Made by a program: the position numbers and the translations under genes | Notes under the pieces: generated by a model | Seen by the model: the letters and a program-made list of their open reading frames with translations, nothing else | Told to the model about the DNA's origin: nothing | The model's database searches: none | In this document: positions 1 to 4,968 of the stretch, one piece after another | Layout of the letters: every line of letters starts with the position of its first letter | Position numbering within the stretch: position 1 is the first letter of the stretch | Assembly (NCBI GenBank): GCA_934454005.1 | Contig: CAKSGI010000103.1 | Span: 1 to 6,726 of the forward strand | Direction: 5' to 3' | DNA length: 6,726 bases | DNA from: an uncultured Eubacteriales bacterium | GTDB taxonomy: Bacteria; Bacillota_A; Clostridia; Oscillospirales; Acutalibacteraceae

Positions 1-492
1 GTTATAAAAATTTGTGATGATGCTGATGTTCCCAAAAATTATCCGCTATTTGAACTTTCTTATACGGGGTTTGCTATAGACGTGAAGGCACCGGATTTTT
101 TGCAAGCGGTAACGAGATTAGATAATCTAAATGCAAAATTCCAGGTTCAGGATGGTATTGGGCCCGAAGATATACTTGCGGTGGTTTTATCTAGTGAAGA
201 TACTTCTGCATTAAAATGTTTAATTAGTCATGAAAGCGATGTTAGAATGGGACAACTTGCCACTGTGGCTATTACTGCCGAAACAAAAAATGACGTGATG
301 ATACTTCCACTTTCTGTTGTTGCAGGAAGACTAAAGAGTGGTTCAGTAATGAAAGTTGTAAAAGGTGAGGCTCAAAACGTACAGGTTAAATTAGGCGCAA
401 CAGATGGAGCATACATTGAGATAGTATCAGGATTAGAGGTTGGGGATGAGGTTTTAACTTTAGCTCCGAATCTTGATCCGCGAAAAAACTAG
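1..492 (+). CDS. HlyD/MacA-type exporter adaptor subunit, C-terminal part (5' end outside window)
   Basis: The reading frame is open from base 1 to the TAG at 490-492, giving 163 visible codons, so the in-frame GTG at 82 is internal and not the start. What is seen fits the last part of an efflux periplasmic (here extracytoplasmic) adaptor: a beta-rich stretch with a glycine-proline turn (GIGPEDI), then the typical barrel and membrane-proximal pattern, in which a run ending in MGQLATVAI precedes MILPLSVV, followed by VKLGA and ending GLEVGDEVLTLAP. The N-terminal anchor helix and coiled-coil hairpin must lie upstream. In this family the adaptor binds the extracellular part of an FtsX-type permease and channels the substrate outward. 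The ATPase and permease follow at once, which supports the role. The substrate cannot be told. The product class is fairly sure; the specific subfamily is not. Confidence 0.82.
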   Translation, partial: VIKICDDADVPKNYPLFELSYTGFAIDVKAPDFLQAVTRLDNLNAKFQVQDGIGPEDILAVVLSSEDTSALKCLISHESDVRMGQLATVAITAETKNDVMILPLSVVAGRLKSGSVMKVVKGEAQNVQVKLGATDGAYIEIVSGLEVGDEVLTLAPNLDPRKN

Positions 493-500
493 GTGTTTTT

Positions 501-1202
501 ATGAAAGAAGTGTTGATTAAGGTAAAAGATATTACCGCGAGCGTAAGGCTAAATAATGGGGATAATCTTATTACTGTGGATCATGTAAGTTTTGAGCTCT
601 ATAAAGGTAGGAGTTACGCGATTGTAGGAAAAAGTGGTTCGGGAAAAACAAGTCTAGTTTCTATATTGGGATTACTAAATTCTTCATTTCAAGGAGATTT
701 TAAATATAAGAATATTTCGGTTAAGTGTTTGAATGATAAAAAACTTTCAAAACTTAGAAGTCAAAAAATCGGATTTGTTTTTCAAAACTATTCATTGATT
801 AAGCATTTAAAAGTGTGGGAAAATATTGAGTTGTCATTGTTATATGCTAAGGCAAATATGAACCAAAAACAGCGTAGAGAAAGAATATCAGAAGTTTTAT
901 CTATGGTTGGGTTAAGAATAAAAGAGAATGATTATCCGAGCAATTTGTCTGGAGGAGAGCAACAAAGAGTAGCTATTGCAAGGGCGTTAGTAACGTCTCC
1001 AGAGATGTTGATCTGCGATGAACCGACAGGCGCGTTAGATAGAAAAACAGGAAAGTTAGTTATGGAAATTATTTTTAACGTTGTTGCGAAAGAAAAAACA
1101 ACATTGGTCCTGGTTACGCATGATCATGATATTGCAAATAATTGCGACATTATTATGAATATGGATGAGGGGAGGATTATTAATGTTTCATATGATATGT
1201 AA
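501..1202 (+). CDS. ABC exporter ATP-binding subunit (FtsE/LolD/MacB-ATPase class)
   Basis: A 233-residue single-domain ATPase with every key motif present: Walker A GKSGSGKTS (43-51), Q-loop glutamine 95 in FQNYSLI, signature LSGGEQQ (149-155), Walker B MLICDE with catalytic Glu174, D-loop GALD (177-180) and switch His207. The LSGGEQQRVAIARAL and DEPTGALD wording is typical of ATPases that pair with FtsX/MacB permeases. It should dimerise on the cytoplasmic face and drive mechanotransmission in the permease encoded next door. The start at ATG 501 has an AGGTG Shine-Dalgarno (491-495) that overlaps the adaptor's stop codon, so the two are probably translationally coupled. Its end overlaps the permease gene by 20 bases. 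Length is normal for the class. The transported molecule is unknown; the YknY and MacB ATPase domains are the nearest functional analogues by layout. Confidence 0.95.
   Translation: MKEVLIKVKDITASVRLNNGDNLITVDHVSFELYKGRSYAIVGKSGSGKTSLVSILGLLNSSFQGDFKYKNISVKCLNDKKLSKLRSQKIGFVFQNYSLIKHLKVWENIELSLLYAKANMNQKQRRERISEVLSMVGLRIKENDYPSNLSGGEQQRVAIARALVTSPEMLICDEPTGALDRKTGKLVMEIIFNVVAKEKTTLVLVTHDHDIANNCDIIMNMDEGRIINVSYDM
1169..1175 (+). promoter_or_regulatory. Strong Shine-Dalgarno fixing the permease start
   Basis: GGGGAGG lies 7 bases before ATG 1183, an ideal spacing. The earlier in-frame ATG at 1165 would put this site inside the coding region and has no purine-rich site ahead of it, so 1183 is preferred. 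The site lies within the last codons of the ATPase gene. Confidence 0.75.
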
Positions 1203-2373
1203 AGACCTTAGAATTTCTCCTCTTCGAACTTTTTTAACAGGGTTCTCAATGTTTATTGGAATTATAGCAATGATTGCAGCTGTTTTGGTTGGTATGTTAG
1301 GCAGAGAATCGTTGTTATCAATTAATGCCCAAATTTTTGGATATAGCCCAACTTATTCTATACTAATTTCCGAAGCGAATTTTAGAGACACAGAAAATAT
1401 GGAAAAGTTATTAGAAAAATTACAAATAACTAAAAGCAAGGCAATTGTAATAAACCCTAACAAAGAGTTTAGATTTGCCCCAATGGATAGTATTGAACAA
1501 TTGAAAGAACCGGAAAAGCTATATAGAAATTTAAATTATGTTGAAACTGTTTACACGACTGCTGGATATAATGAAATATATAATTTACCAATTTTTAAGG
1601 GAAAGTGGTTTGATAAAACAGAGCAGGAATCTCCATTAGAAGTTGTAGTTAATAAGCGGGGGTATGATATATATAATTCAAAGTATGTTGTGTTATCAAG
1701 TAAATATACATTAAATCTTACACCGTTTAATGTAGTTGGTATAGTTAATGATGGAAGAGATTGGCCAACTATATATGTGAACATCAAACCGTTATTATCA
1801 TATATGCCAAATATTTTTTCAACAAGAGATGCAACCGTTTATTGGCATACCGATGGAAAATTGAGTATGGAAAACATGAGAGTTCATATAAGTGATATTT
1901 TGTACGATACAATTGGTGGGAAAATAGAAAATATTACTCGATCAGATAGTGGTGATAGTTATACCCAAGTAATTGATATGCTGCAGTTAGGTCTAATTAT
2001 AAGTGCAACGCTTTTGTTGCTTGTAGCTGTTCTTGGGCAGATCAATATAGGTCTTTCGTCATTAGAGCAAAGAACACATGAACTGTTGATTAGAAGAGCT
2101 TTAGGAGCTTCAAAGTACAACTTAGCAATACTTGTATCAAGTTCCCTTTTATTTTTATCAGTTGTTGTTTGTATTATATCTATATTAATTTCTGTAATGT
2201 TGGTTTATTCAATTAGATTCTTTTTACCTAACGATTCCCCAGTCGCATTACCTTCATATCCAATCACAGCTGCTTTAATTGCGATGGGGACTTCTGTATT
2301 TACAGCATTACTTGGTGGTTTGCTACCGGCCATTAAGGCATCCAAATTGGAACCTGCATTAGCACTTAGATAA
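1183..2373 (+). CDS. ABC exporter permease, FtsX/MacB-like, four transmembrane helices
   Basis: A 396-residue protein when started at ATG 1183. The order is: short cytoplasmic lead with PLRTFLTG (13-20), first membrane helix about 17-38, a large extracytoplasmic domain about 40-262 (the MacB core position), then three helices at about 266-290, 316-345 and 360-385. The linker RRALGAS (304-310) and the tail PAIKASKLEPALALR are hallmark FtsX-domain features. Unlike Gram-negative MacB, no ATPase domain is fused; it is encoded separately just upstream, as in YknY/YknZ. The gene overlaps the ATPase by 20 bases, which implies coupled translation. The extracytoplasmic domain should contact the adaptor and possibly the downstream lipoprotein. 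In the family this type of permease does not form a classical channel through the membrane but moves the extracellular complex; applying that here is inference. The substrate is unknown. Confidence 0.93.
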   Translation: MFHMICKDLRISPLRTFLTGFSMFIGIIAMIAAVLVGMLGRESLLSINAQIFGYSPTYSILISEANFRDTENMEKLLEKLQITKSKAIVINPNKEFRFAPMDSIEQLKEPEKLYRNLNYVETVYTTAGYNEIYNLPIFKGKWFDKTEQESPLEVVVNKRGYDIYNSKYVVLSSKYTLNLTPFNVVGIVNDGRDWPTIYVNIKPLLSYMPNIFSTRDATVYWHTDGKLSMENMRVHISDILYDTIGGKIENITRSDSGDSYTQVIDMLQLGLIISATLLLLVAVLGQINIGLSSLEQRTHELLIRRALGASKYNLAILVSSSLLFLSVVVCIISILISVMLVYSIRFFLPNDSPVALPSYPITAALIAMGTSVFTALLGGLLPAIKASKLEPALALR

Positions 2374-2407
2374 GAAGTGTAATCTGAAAAATTGAAATTA
2401 AATAAGT

Positions 2408-2412
2408 AGAGG
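2408..2412 (+). promoter_or_regulatory. Shine-Dalgarno deciding the lipoprotein start
   Basis: AGAGG directly abuts the in-frame ATG at 2413 (zero spacing) but lies 9 bases before ATG 2422. The second ATG also gives a textbook lysine-rich signal peptide start (MKKNKSK), so 2422 is chosen. Confidence 0.6.
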
Positions 2413-2421
2413 ATGGATTAT

Positions 2422-2916
2422 ATGAAAAAGAATAAAAGTAAATTTAGAGTAATTGTAGCAATACTTAGTGCATTTTGTATTTGTATTTGTTTTAGTGCTT
2501 GCACCAAAAAATCTGATAGAGAAACAAGCAGGCAAATGCAATTAATAGACTTTAAAACAGTAGAGAAAGAGTATTTAGATTATATGAAAAAGTTAAATTG
2601 GCCTGAGGGATACTCATTACCGACAAAGCTGGAGGGTGAAGTTGCTGAAGAATTTCAGGCTGGTTATGGTGAAACGAGAGCTTCTATGCTTTGGGAATGT
2701 GCGTGGGAAAAAGAATGGTTAAAATCATATAGGACAGATCCTGATAGGGCTAAAAACGCAATTAGAGAACTCGAAAAGGCTCCTAATATGTTGTATATGA
2801 GTCCTCAAAAATGTGATGATGCGACAAGAAGATATTTTAAAGATAATCTTGACAAAGCTAAGTTGGGTGACCCATCAGGATTTGAAGAGAATATTAGATT
2901 AAATTGCCCAGAATAA
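2422..2916 (+). CDS. Putative lipoprotein of unrecognised family, linked to the ABC exporter
   Basis: A 164-residue protein. The signal peptide has basic residues at 2-9, a hydrophobic core at about 10-24 that is unusually rich in cysteine (Cys19, 21, 23), and a lipobox FSAC with the lipidation site at Cys27. The mature part is hydrophilic and probably helical, with an aromatic patch LNWPEGYSLP (58-67), a tryptophan cluster at 91-99 around WECAWEKEW, and three more cysteines (93, 131, 162) that may form a disulfide or bind something. I do not recognise the family. It follows the permease by 48 bases with no terminator between, so it most likely belongs to the exporter operon, as a substrate-binding, immunity or assembly protein at the outer face of the membrane. 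That role is inference from position and the lipobox only. No clear terminator follows the gene. Confidence 0.75.
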   Translation: MKKNKSKFRVIVAILSAFCICICFSACTKKSDRETSRQMQLIDFKTVEKEYLDYMKKLNWPEGYSLPTKLEGEVAEEFQAGYGETRASMLWECAWEKEWLKSYRTDPDRAKNAIRELEKAPNMLYMSPQKCDDATRRYFKDNLDKAKLGDPSGFEENIRLNCPE

Positions 2917-2930
2917 CGACATTATGTAAA

Positions 2931-2950
2931 AGTGATATAAAGTGATATAG
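2931..2950 (+). repeat. 10-bp tandem duplication
   Basis: Two adjacent 10-base units, AGTGATATAA and AGTGATATAG, differ only in the last base. They sit just after the lipoprotein stop codon at the border with the accessory-looking stretch. This may be simple replication slippage or a scar at an insertion edge. No protein-binding role can be claimed. Confidence 0.6.
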
Positions 2951-2982
2951 AACTACATTTTTTGAATTCAAATATTTTTTAA

Positions 2983-3198
2983 TTGTTAAGTAAATGTATA
3001 GGTCAAAAAAGGTTTAACAAAGCCAGTTTTGTTTATAAATTGAGATTAGTGTGTAATAGTAGACACAAAAAGTTAATAATAAAGAAAAAATTATATATAC
3101 CAGTAGATTTACACTTAAAGGTTGGAGAAGGTATATCAGAAATAAATAGCGGATATGACATGCCAAAAAGGACAATATCTACCTGGATCAGAAACTAG
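2983..3198 (+). pseudogene. Remnant with transposase-like helix-turn-helix (possible IS3-family OrfA fragment)
   Basis: This frame runs 71 codons from a TTG to TAG at 3196-3198, with no Shine-Dalgarno before the TTG. Only the second half looks like a known protein. Bases from about 3085 onward encode a DLHLKVGEGISEIN segment followed by a PKRTISTWIRN segment, which has the spacing of the helix-turn-helix at the start of IS3/IS911-type OrfA proteins (a growth-of-lineage helix, an 'IS-EI' turn, then a recognition helix ending in T-S-TWIRN). The first 30 residues are basic and carry no recognisable pattern. The reading stops right after the HTH; no leucine zipper, OrfB or terminal inverted repeats were found in the next 250 bases. 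I therefore call it a decayed fragment. The family assignment is tentative. Confidence 0.4.
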
Positions 3199-3405
3199 GT
3201 TCCCACGGGAATACTCGATAAAGAGACTACTTCATAAAAAAAGACGTCAGAATACAAGACGTCTCAGTAAAGTAATATTAAGCAATGGTATCTTAACTTC
3301 TTTCCTTACTCAACTTAAAAAACATTATTCGTTTTTTTGTTTAAATATATTTATTCTAATTCAAATGGTACGGATAACCAATATGAACTTAAGCCAATTA
3401 CAGTG
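3199..3405. other. Non-coding stretch before the CAT gene
   Basis: No supported gene. It contains a short dyad TTCCC-AC-GGGAA at 3201-3212 and the minus-strand terminator at 3236-3264. Reading frames here are short, lack ribosome sites and have no recognisable pattern. From about 3340 the sequence becomes very AT-rich and leads into the CAT promoter region. Confidence 0.5.
3236..3264 (-). terminator. Minus-strand intrinsic terminator without an identified gene
   Basis: Read on the minus strand, AGACGTC (3264-3258) and GACGTCT (3248-3242) form a perfect 7-bp stem with a 9-base loop, followed by a seven-base U tract (complement of 3242-3236). The plus strand has no U tract after the stem, so this works only on the minus strand. 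No minus-strand gene that I can support lies upstream of it (3265-3460). Confidence 0.6.
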
Positions 3406-3434
3406 TTTATAAATATATTTTACATGCTTATAAT
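3406..3434 (+). promoter_or_regulatory. Candidate promoter of the CAT gene
   Basis: A perfect -10 box TATAAT (3429-3434) is preceded at 17 bases by a weak -35, TTTATA (3406-3411). A TG lies at 3425-3426, one base off the extended -10 position. Transcription would start near 3441, only about 10 bases before the Shine-Dalgarno, so there is no room for the leader-peptide attenuator that controls some plasmid cat genes. The flanks are so AT-rich that chance boxes are likely. Confidence 0.4.
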
Positions 3435-3450
3435 TAATTATATATAAATG

Positions 3451-3457
3451 AAAGGAG
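3451..3457 (+). promoter_or_regulatory. Shine-Dalgarno deciding the CAT start
   Basis: AAAGGAG lies 11 bases before ATG 3469. The earlier in-frame ATG at 3448 overlaps this site and would add seven residues absent from the family's usual start, so 3469 is chosen. Confidence 0.65.
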
Positions 3458-3468
3458 TAAAGCTAAAA

Positions 3469-4119
3469 ATGAATTTTACTAAAATAGATTTAGAAACTTG
3501 GAGCAGGAAAGAAAATTATAACTGGTTTACTACAAAGAATAGTTGTAAAATCAATATGACTCTAAATATTGATGCTACAAATGTAATAAAAAAAATTAAA
3601 AAGCTTAAGCTAAGACATTATCCAACATTTACTTATATGGTTTCAAAAGTTTTGAATTCATTTCCTGAATTTAAAACATCTTATAATGAAGATGGTAATT
3701 TAGGTATATACGACGTAATTTACCCTCGATATCCGATATTTCATGAGAATGATAAGAGTATTTCAATTTTATGGACTGAACATTCCGATAGTTTTAAGGT
3801 GTTTTACGATAGATTTATTAATGATATTAATGCTTATGGAGAAAATAGAAGTATGGCAGCAAAAGGGAAATTTCCCCCGAACTGCTTCGATATGAGTTCT
3901 CTTCCTTGGAGCAGCTTTACTAGTTTTAATTGTCTTTCTACAAATGATGTAGTTTGGCTGGCACCTTTTGTTATGGTAGGTAAGTTTTTTGAGTTTGGAG
4001 AAAAATTATTATTACCGGTTTCCATATCGGTTCATCATGCTACTTGCGACGGTTATCATGTAAGCATGTTTTTTAAAGAATTACAAGAGTTGTGTAATAA
4101 ACCGGATAGATGGATGTAA
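3469..4119 (+). CDS. cat: Type A chloramphenicol O-acetyltransferase (CAT family)
   Basis: A 216-residue protein, the normal CAT length, which should act as a cytoplasmic homotrimer transferring acetyl from acetyl-CoA to the 3-hydroxyl of chloramphenicol. Family landmarks appear in order: IDLETWSRKE at the N-terminus (6-15), HYPTFTYMVSKVLN (50-63), EFKT...DGNLGIYD (67-82), the YPIFHEND strand (88-95), LWTEHSDSFKVF (101-112), PWSSFTSFN (146-154, with the conserved serine of the oxyanion region) and the catalytic motif HHATCDGYH (189-197). By alignment to the CAT motif, His190 is the general base and Asp194 its structural partner. Classic enzymes have HHAVCDG or HHSVCDG; here the fourth position is Thr. 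The gene sits alone between a transposase-like remnant and tRNA genes, with its own promoter candidate and terminator, which suits an acquired or lineage-specific gene. Activity on chloramphenicol is likely but not shown; some chromosomal CAT-like proteins acetylate other compounds. Confidence 0.92.
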   Translation: MNFTKIDLETWSRKENYNWFTTKNSCKINMTLNIDATNVIKKIKKLKLRHYPTFTYMVSKVLNSFPEFKTSYNEDGNLGIYDVIYPRYPIFHENDKSISILWTEHSDSFKVFYDRFINDINAYGENRSMAAKGKFPPNCFDMSSLPWSSFTSFNCLSTNDVVWLAPFVMVGKFFEFGEKLLLPVSISVHHATCDGYHVSMFFKELQELCNKPDRWM

Positions 4120-4125
4120 AACAAG

Positions 4126-4160
4126 AAAATCGATTAATGTTAGCATTAATCGATTTTTTT
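4126..4160. terminator. Bidirectional terminator between CAT and the tRNA-Ala/Gly operon
   Basis: AAAATCGATTAATG (4126-4139) pairs perfectly with CATTAATCGATTTT (4144-4157), a 14-bp stem with a four-base loop, followed by further T to 4160 on the plus strand. On the minus strand the same hairpin gives UUUU then a U-rich tail, so it can also end the convergent tRNA transcript. It begins 6 bases after the CAT stop codon and ends 5 bases from the tRNA-Gly 3' end. Confidence 0.85.
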
Positions 4161-4165
4161 GACAA

Positions 4166-4240
<75 letters not shown>

Positions 4241-4313
4241 GAATATATGGCAAAAAATAAATGTTTTGAACAAAAAAACTAACGGCGCTCAAATTAATAA
4301 AATTTCCCAATTT

Positions 4314-4389
4314 TGGTGGAGCATAGCGGGATCGAACCGCTGACCACTACACTGCCAGTGTAGTACTCTTCCAGCTGAGCTAATGCCCC
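4314..4389 (-). tRNA. tRNA-Ala (anticodon GGC)
   Basis: The minus strand gives acceptor GGGGCAT pairing with ATGCTCC (one G-U pair), anticodon stem CTACA/TGTAG with loop CTGGCAG and anticodon GGC (plus-strand 4354-4356), T arm AGCGG-TTCGATC-CCGCT and an encoded ACCA end, 76 bases in all. It reads GCC and GCU alanine codons. It is the first gene after a strong minus-strand promoter. Confidence 0.97.
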
Positions 4390-4401
4390 AATTGCAAAGA
4401 T

Positions 4402-4430
4402 ATTATAACATGCATAATAAAATTTTGCAA
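4402..4430 (-). promoter_or_regulatory. Sigma-A-type promoter of the tRNA-Ala/tRNA-Gly operon
   Basis: On the minus strand -35 TTGCAA (4430-4425) and a perfect -10 TATAAT (4407-4402) are separated by exactly 17 bases. The -10 ends 12 bases before the tRNA 5' end, so the leader is only a few bases, as is common for tRNA operons. Confidence 0.8.
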
Positions 4431-4728
4431 GTTTATTAACCACATTTGTCTTATGAAAATCTAATAATAGGAAGAAAAAGATCAGTATTTAAAAGAGCAG
4501 AAAACATATTAAACTAGATGAAAGAATTTTTTTTGTTTTTTACGTAAGTCACCATATCTCTCAAAGAGTCTAACTCACACATATTACTGAGTATATTACG
4601 ATAATTAATATGTCTACTAACAAATGTTTTGCATAACTTGGTTGTCTTGCATATTCTGTTGTTTACGTTTTTTCACTCCTTATTATACATTATTTTTGTG
4701 AGATAGGAGTGATATTTAAAATAAGTTG
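4431..4728. other. Gene-free region between divergent tRNA promoters
   Basis: No gene that I can support in about 300 bases. Visible items are an A/T-rich tract with runs of T at 4527-4542 that has no hairpin in front of it, and an inverted repeat at 4673-4712 listed separately. The longest minus-strand open stretch (roughly 4510-4670) has no ribosome site or recognisable pattern. The plus strand is full of stops. Confidence 0.5.
4673..4712. repeat. Inverted repeat upstream of the tRNA-Leu promoter
   Basis: TCACTCCT (4673-4680) and AGGAGTGA (4705-4712) are perfect 8-base complements with a 24-base AT-rich spacer. Neither strand has a U tract after the stem, so it is not a terminator. It ends 16 bases before the tRNA-Leu -35 box. 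It could be a binding site or a remnant; there is no firm evidence for either. Confidence 0.4.
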
Positions 4729-4757
4729 TTGATTTGATACATTCAACATGATATAAT
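4729..4757 (+). promoter_or_regulatory. Sigma-A-type promoter of tRNA-Leu
   Basis: The -35 TTGATT (4729-4734) and perfect -10 TATAAT (4752-4757) are 17 bases apart. Transcription would begin near 4764, about 11 bases before the mature tRNA 5' end. Confidence 0.75.
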
Positions 4758-4774
4758 AATATATATCATATTTC

Positions 4775-4859
4775 GCGAGAGTGCTGGAATAGGTAGACAG
4801 GCGCGTTTGAGGGGCGCGTGAAGTGATTCGTGTGGGTTCAAGTCCCATCTCTCGCACCA
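4775..4859 (+). tRNA. tRNA-Leu (anticodon GAG)
   Basis: An 85-base class II tRNA. Acceptor GCGAGAG pairs fully with CTCTCGC, the D arm contains AATAGGTAGACAG, the anticodon stem CGCGT/GCGCG (last pair U-G) encloses loop TTGAGGG with anticodon GAG at 4809-4811, a long variable arm holds a short GAA/TTC stem, the T arm is GTGGG-TTCAAGT-CCCAT, and ACCA is encoded. It reads CUC and CUU codons. The minus-strand open frame over it is only its antisense shadow. Confidence 0.97.
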
Positions 4860-4866
4860 AACGATG

Positions 4867-4922
4867 ATTGAGCATAATTTGTTGTTTTATTGCTGCTAGA
4901 TAAATTGTGCTCAATTTTTTTT
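4867..4922 (+). terminator. Intrinsic terminator of tRNA-Leu
   Basis: ATTGAGCATAATTT (4867-4880) pairs with AAATTGTGCTCAAT (4902-4915) through 14 pairs including one U-G, with a 21-base loop, followed by an eight-base T tract (4915-4922). It starts 8 bases after the tRNA end and should insulate the glycosyltransferase gene. Confidence 0.88.
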
Positions 4923-4968
4923 GTGATTAGAGGTTAAATTTATTTTGCTATATAGGATGTGTTAATAA

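Noticed and set aside
82..84. GTG at 82 as the adaptor's start codon
   Set aside because: The frame is open to base 1 and the upstream codons continue a plausible adaptor sequence, so this is an internal valine.
1551..1787. Minus-strand open frame of 78 codons
   Set aside because: It lies wholly inside the permease gene, has no ribosome site and shows no recognisable pattern.
2959..2980. TTTGAATTCAAA palindrome followed by T-rich sequence after the lipoprotein gene, as a terminator
   Set aside because: The stem is almost all A-T with no loop, so it would be too weak. No convincing terminator was found for the exporter operon.
3155..3412. Plus-strand open frame of 85 codons overlapping the transposase-like remnant
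   Set aside because: There is no Shine-Dalgarno, it contains the minus-strand terminator hairpin, and its composition is not protein-like. It could at most be a frame-shifted tail of the remnant.
3834..4025. Minus-strand open frame of 63 codons
   Set aside because: It is an antisense shadow of the strongly conserved C-terminal part of CAT.
4510..4670. Open minus-strand stretch of about 50 codons, with an inner ATG giving a 22-residue peptide starting MCELDSLRDM
   Set aside because: No Shine-Dalgarno at a workable distance and no recognised relative. It is too short and poorly supported to list as a gene, though it could be a worn remnant.
4728..4747. GTTGA...TCAAC dyad inside the tRNA-Leu promoter as an operator
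   Set aside because: Five-base arms in AT-rich DNA are expected by chance, and it overlaps the -35 box by necessity of composition.
4690..4914. Minus-strand open frame of 74 codons
   Set aside because: It reads through the antisense of tRNA-Leu (the MGLEPTR wording is the familiar tRNA shadow) and through the terminator hairpin.
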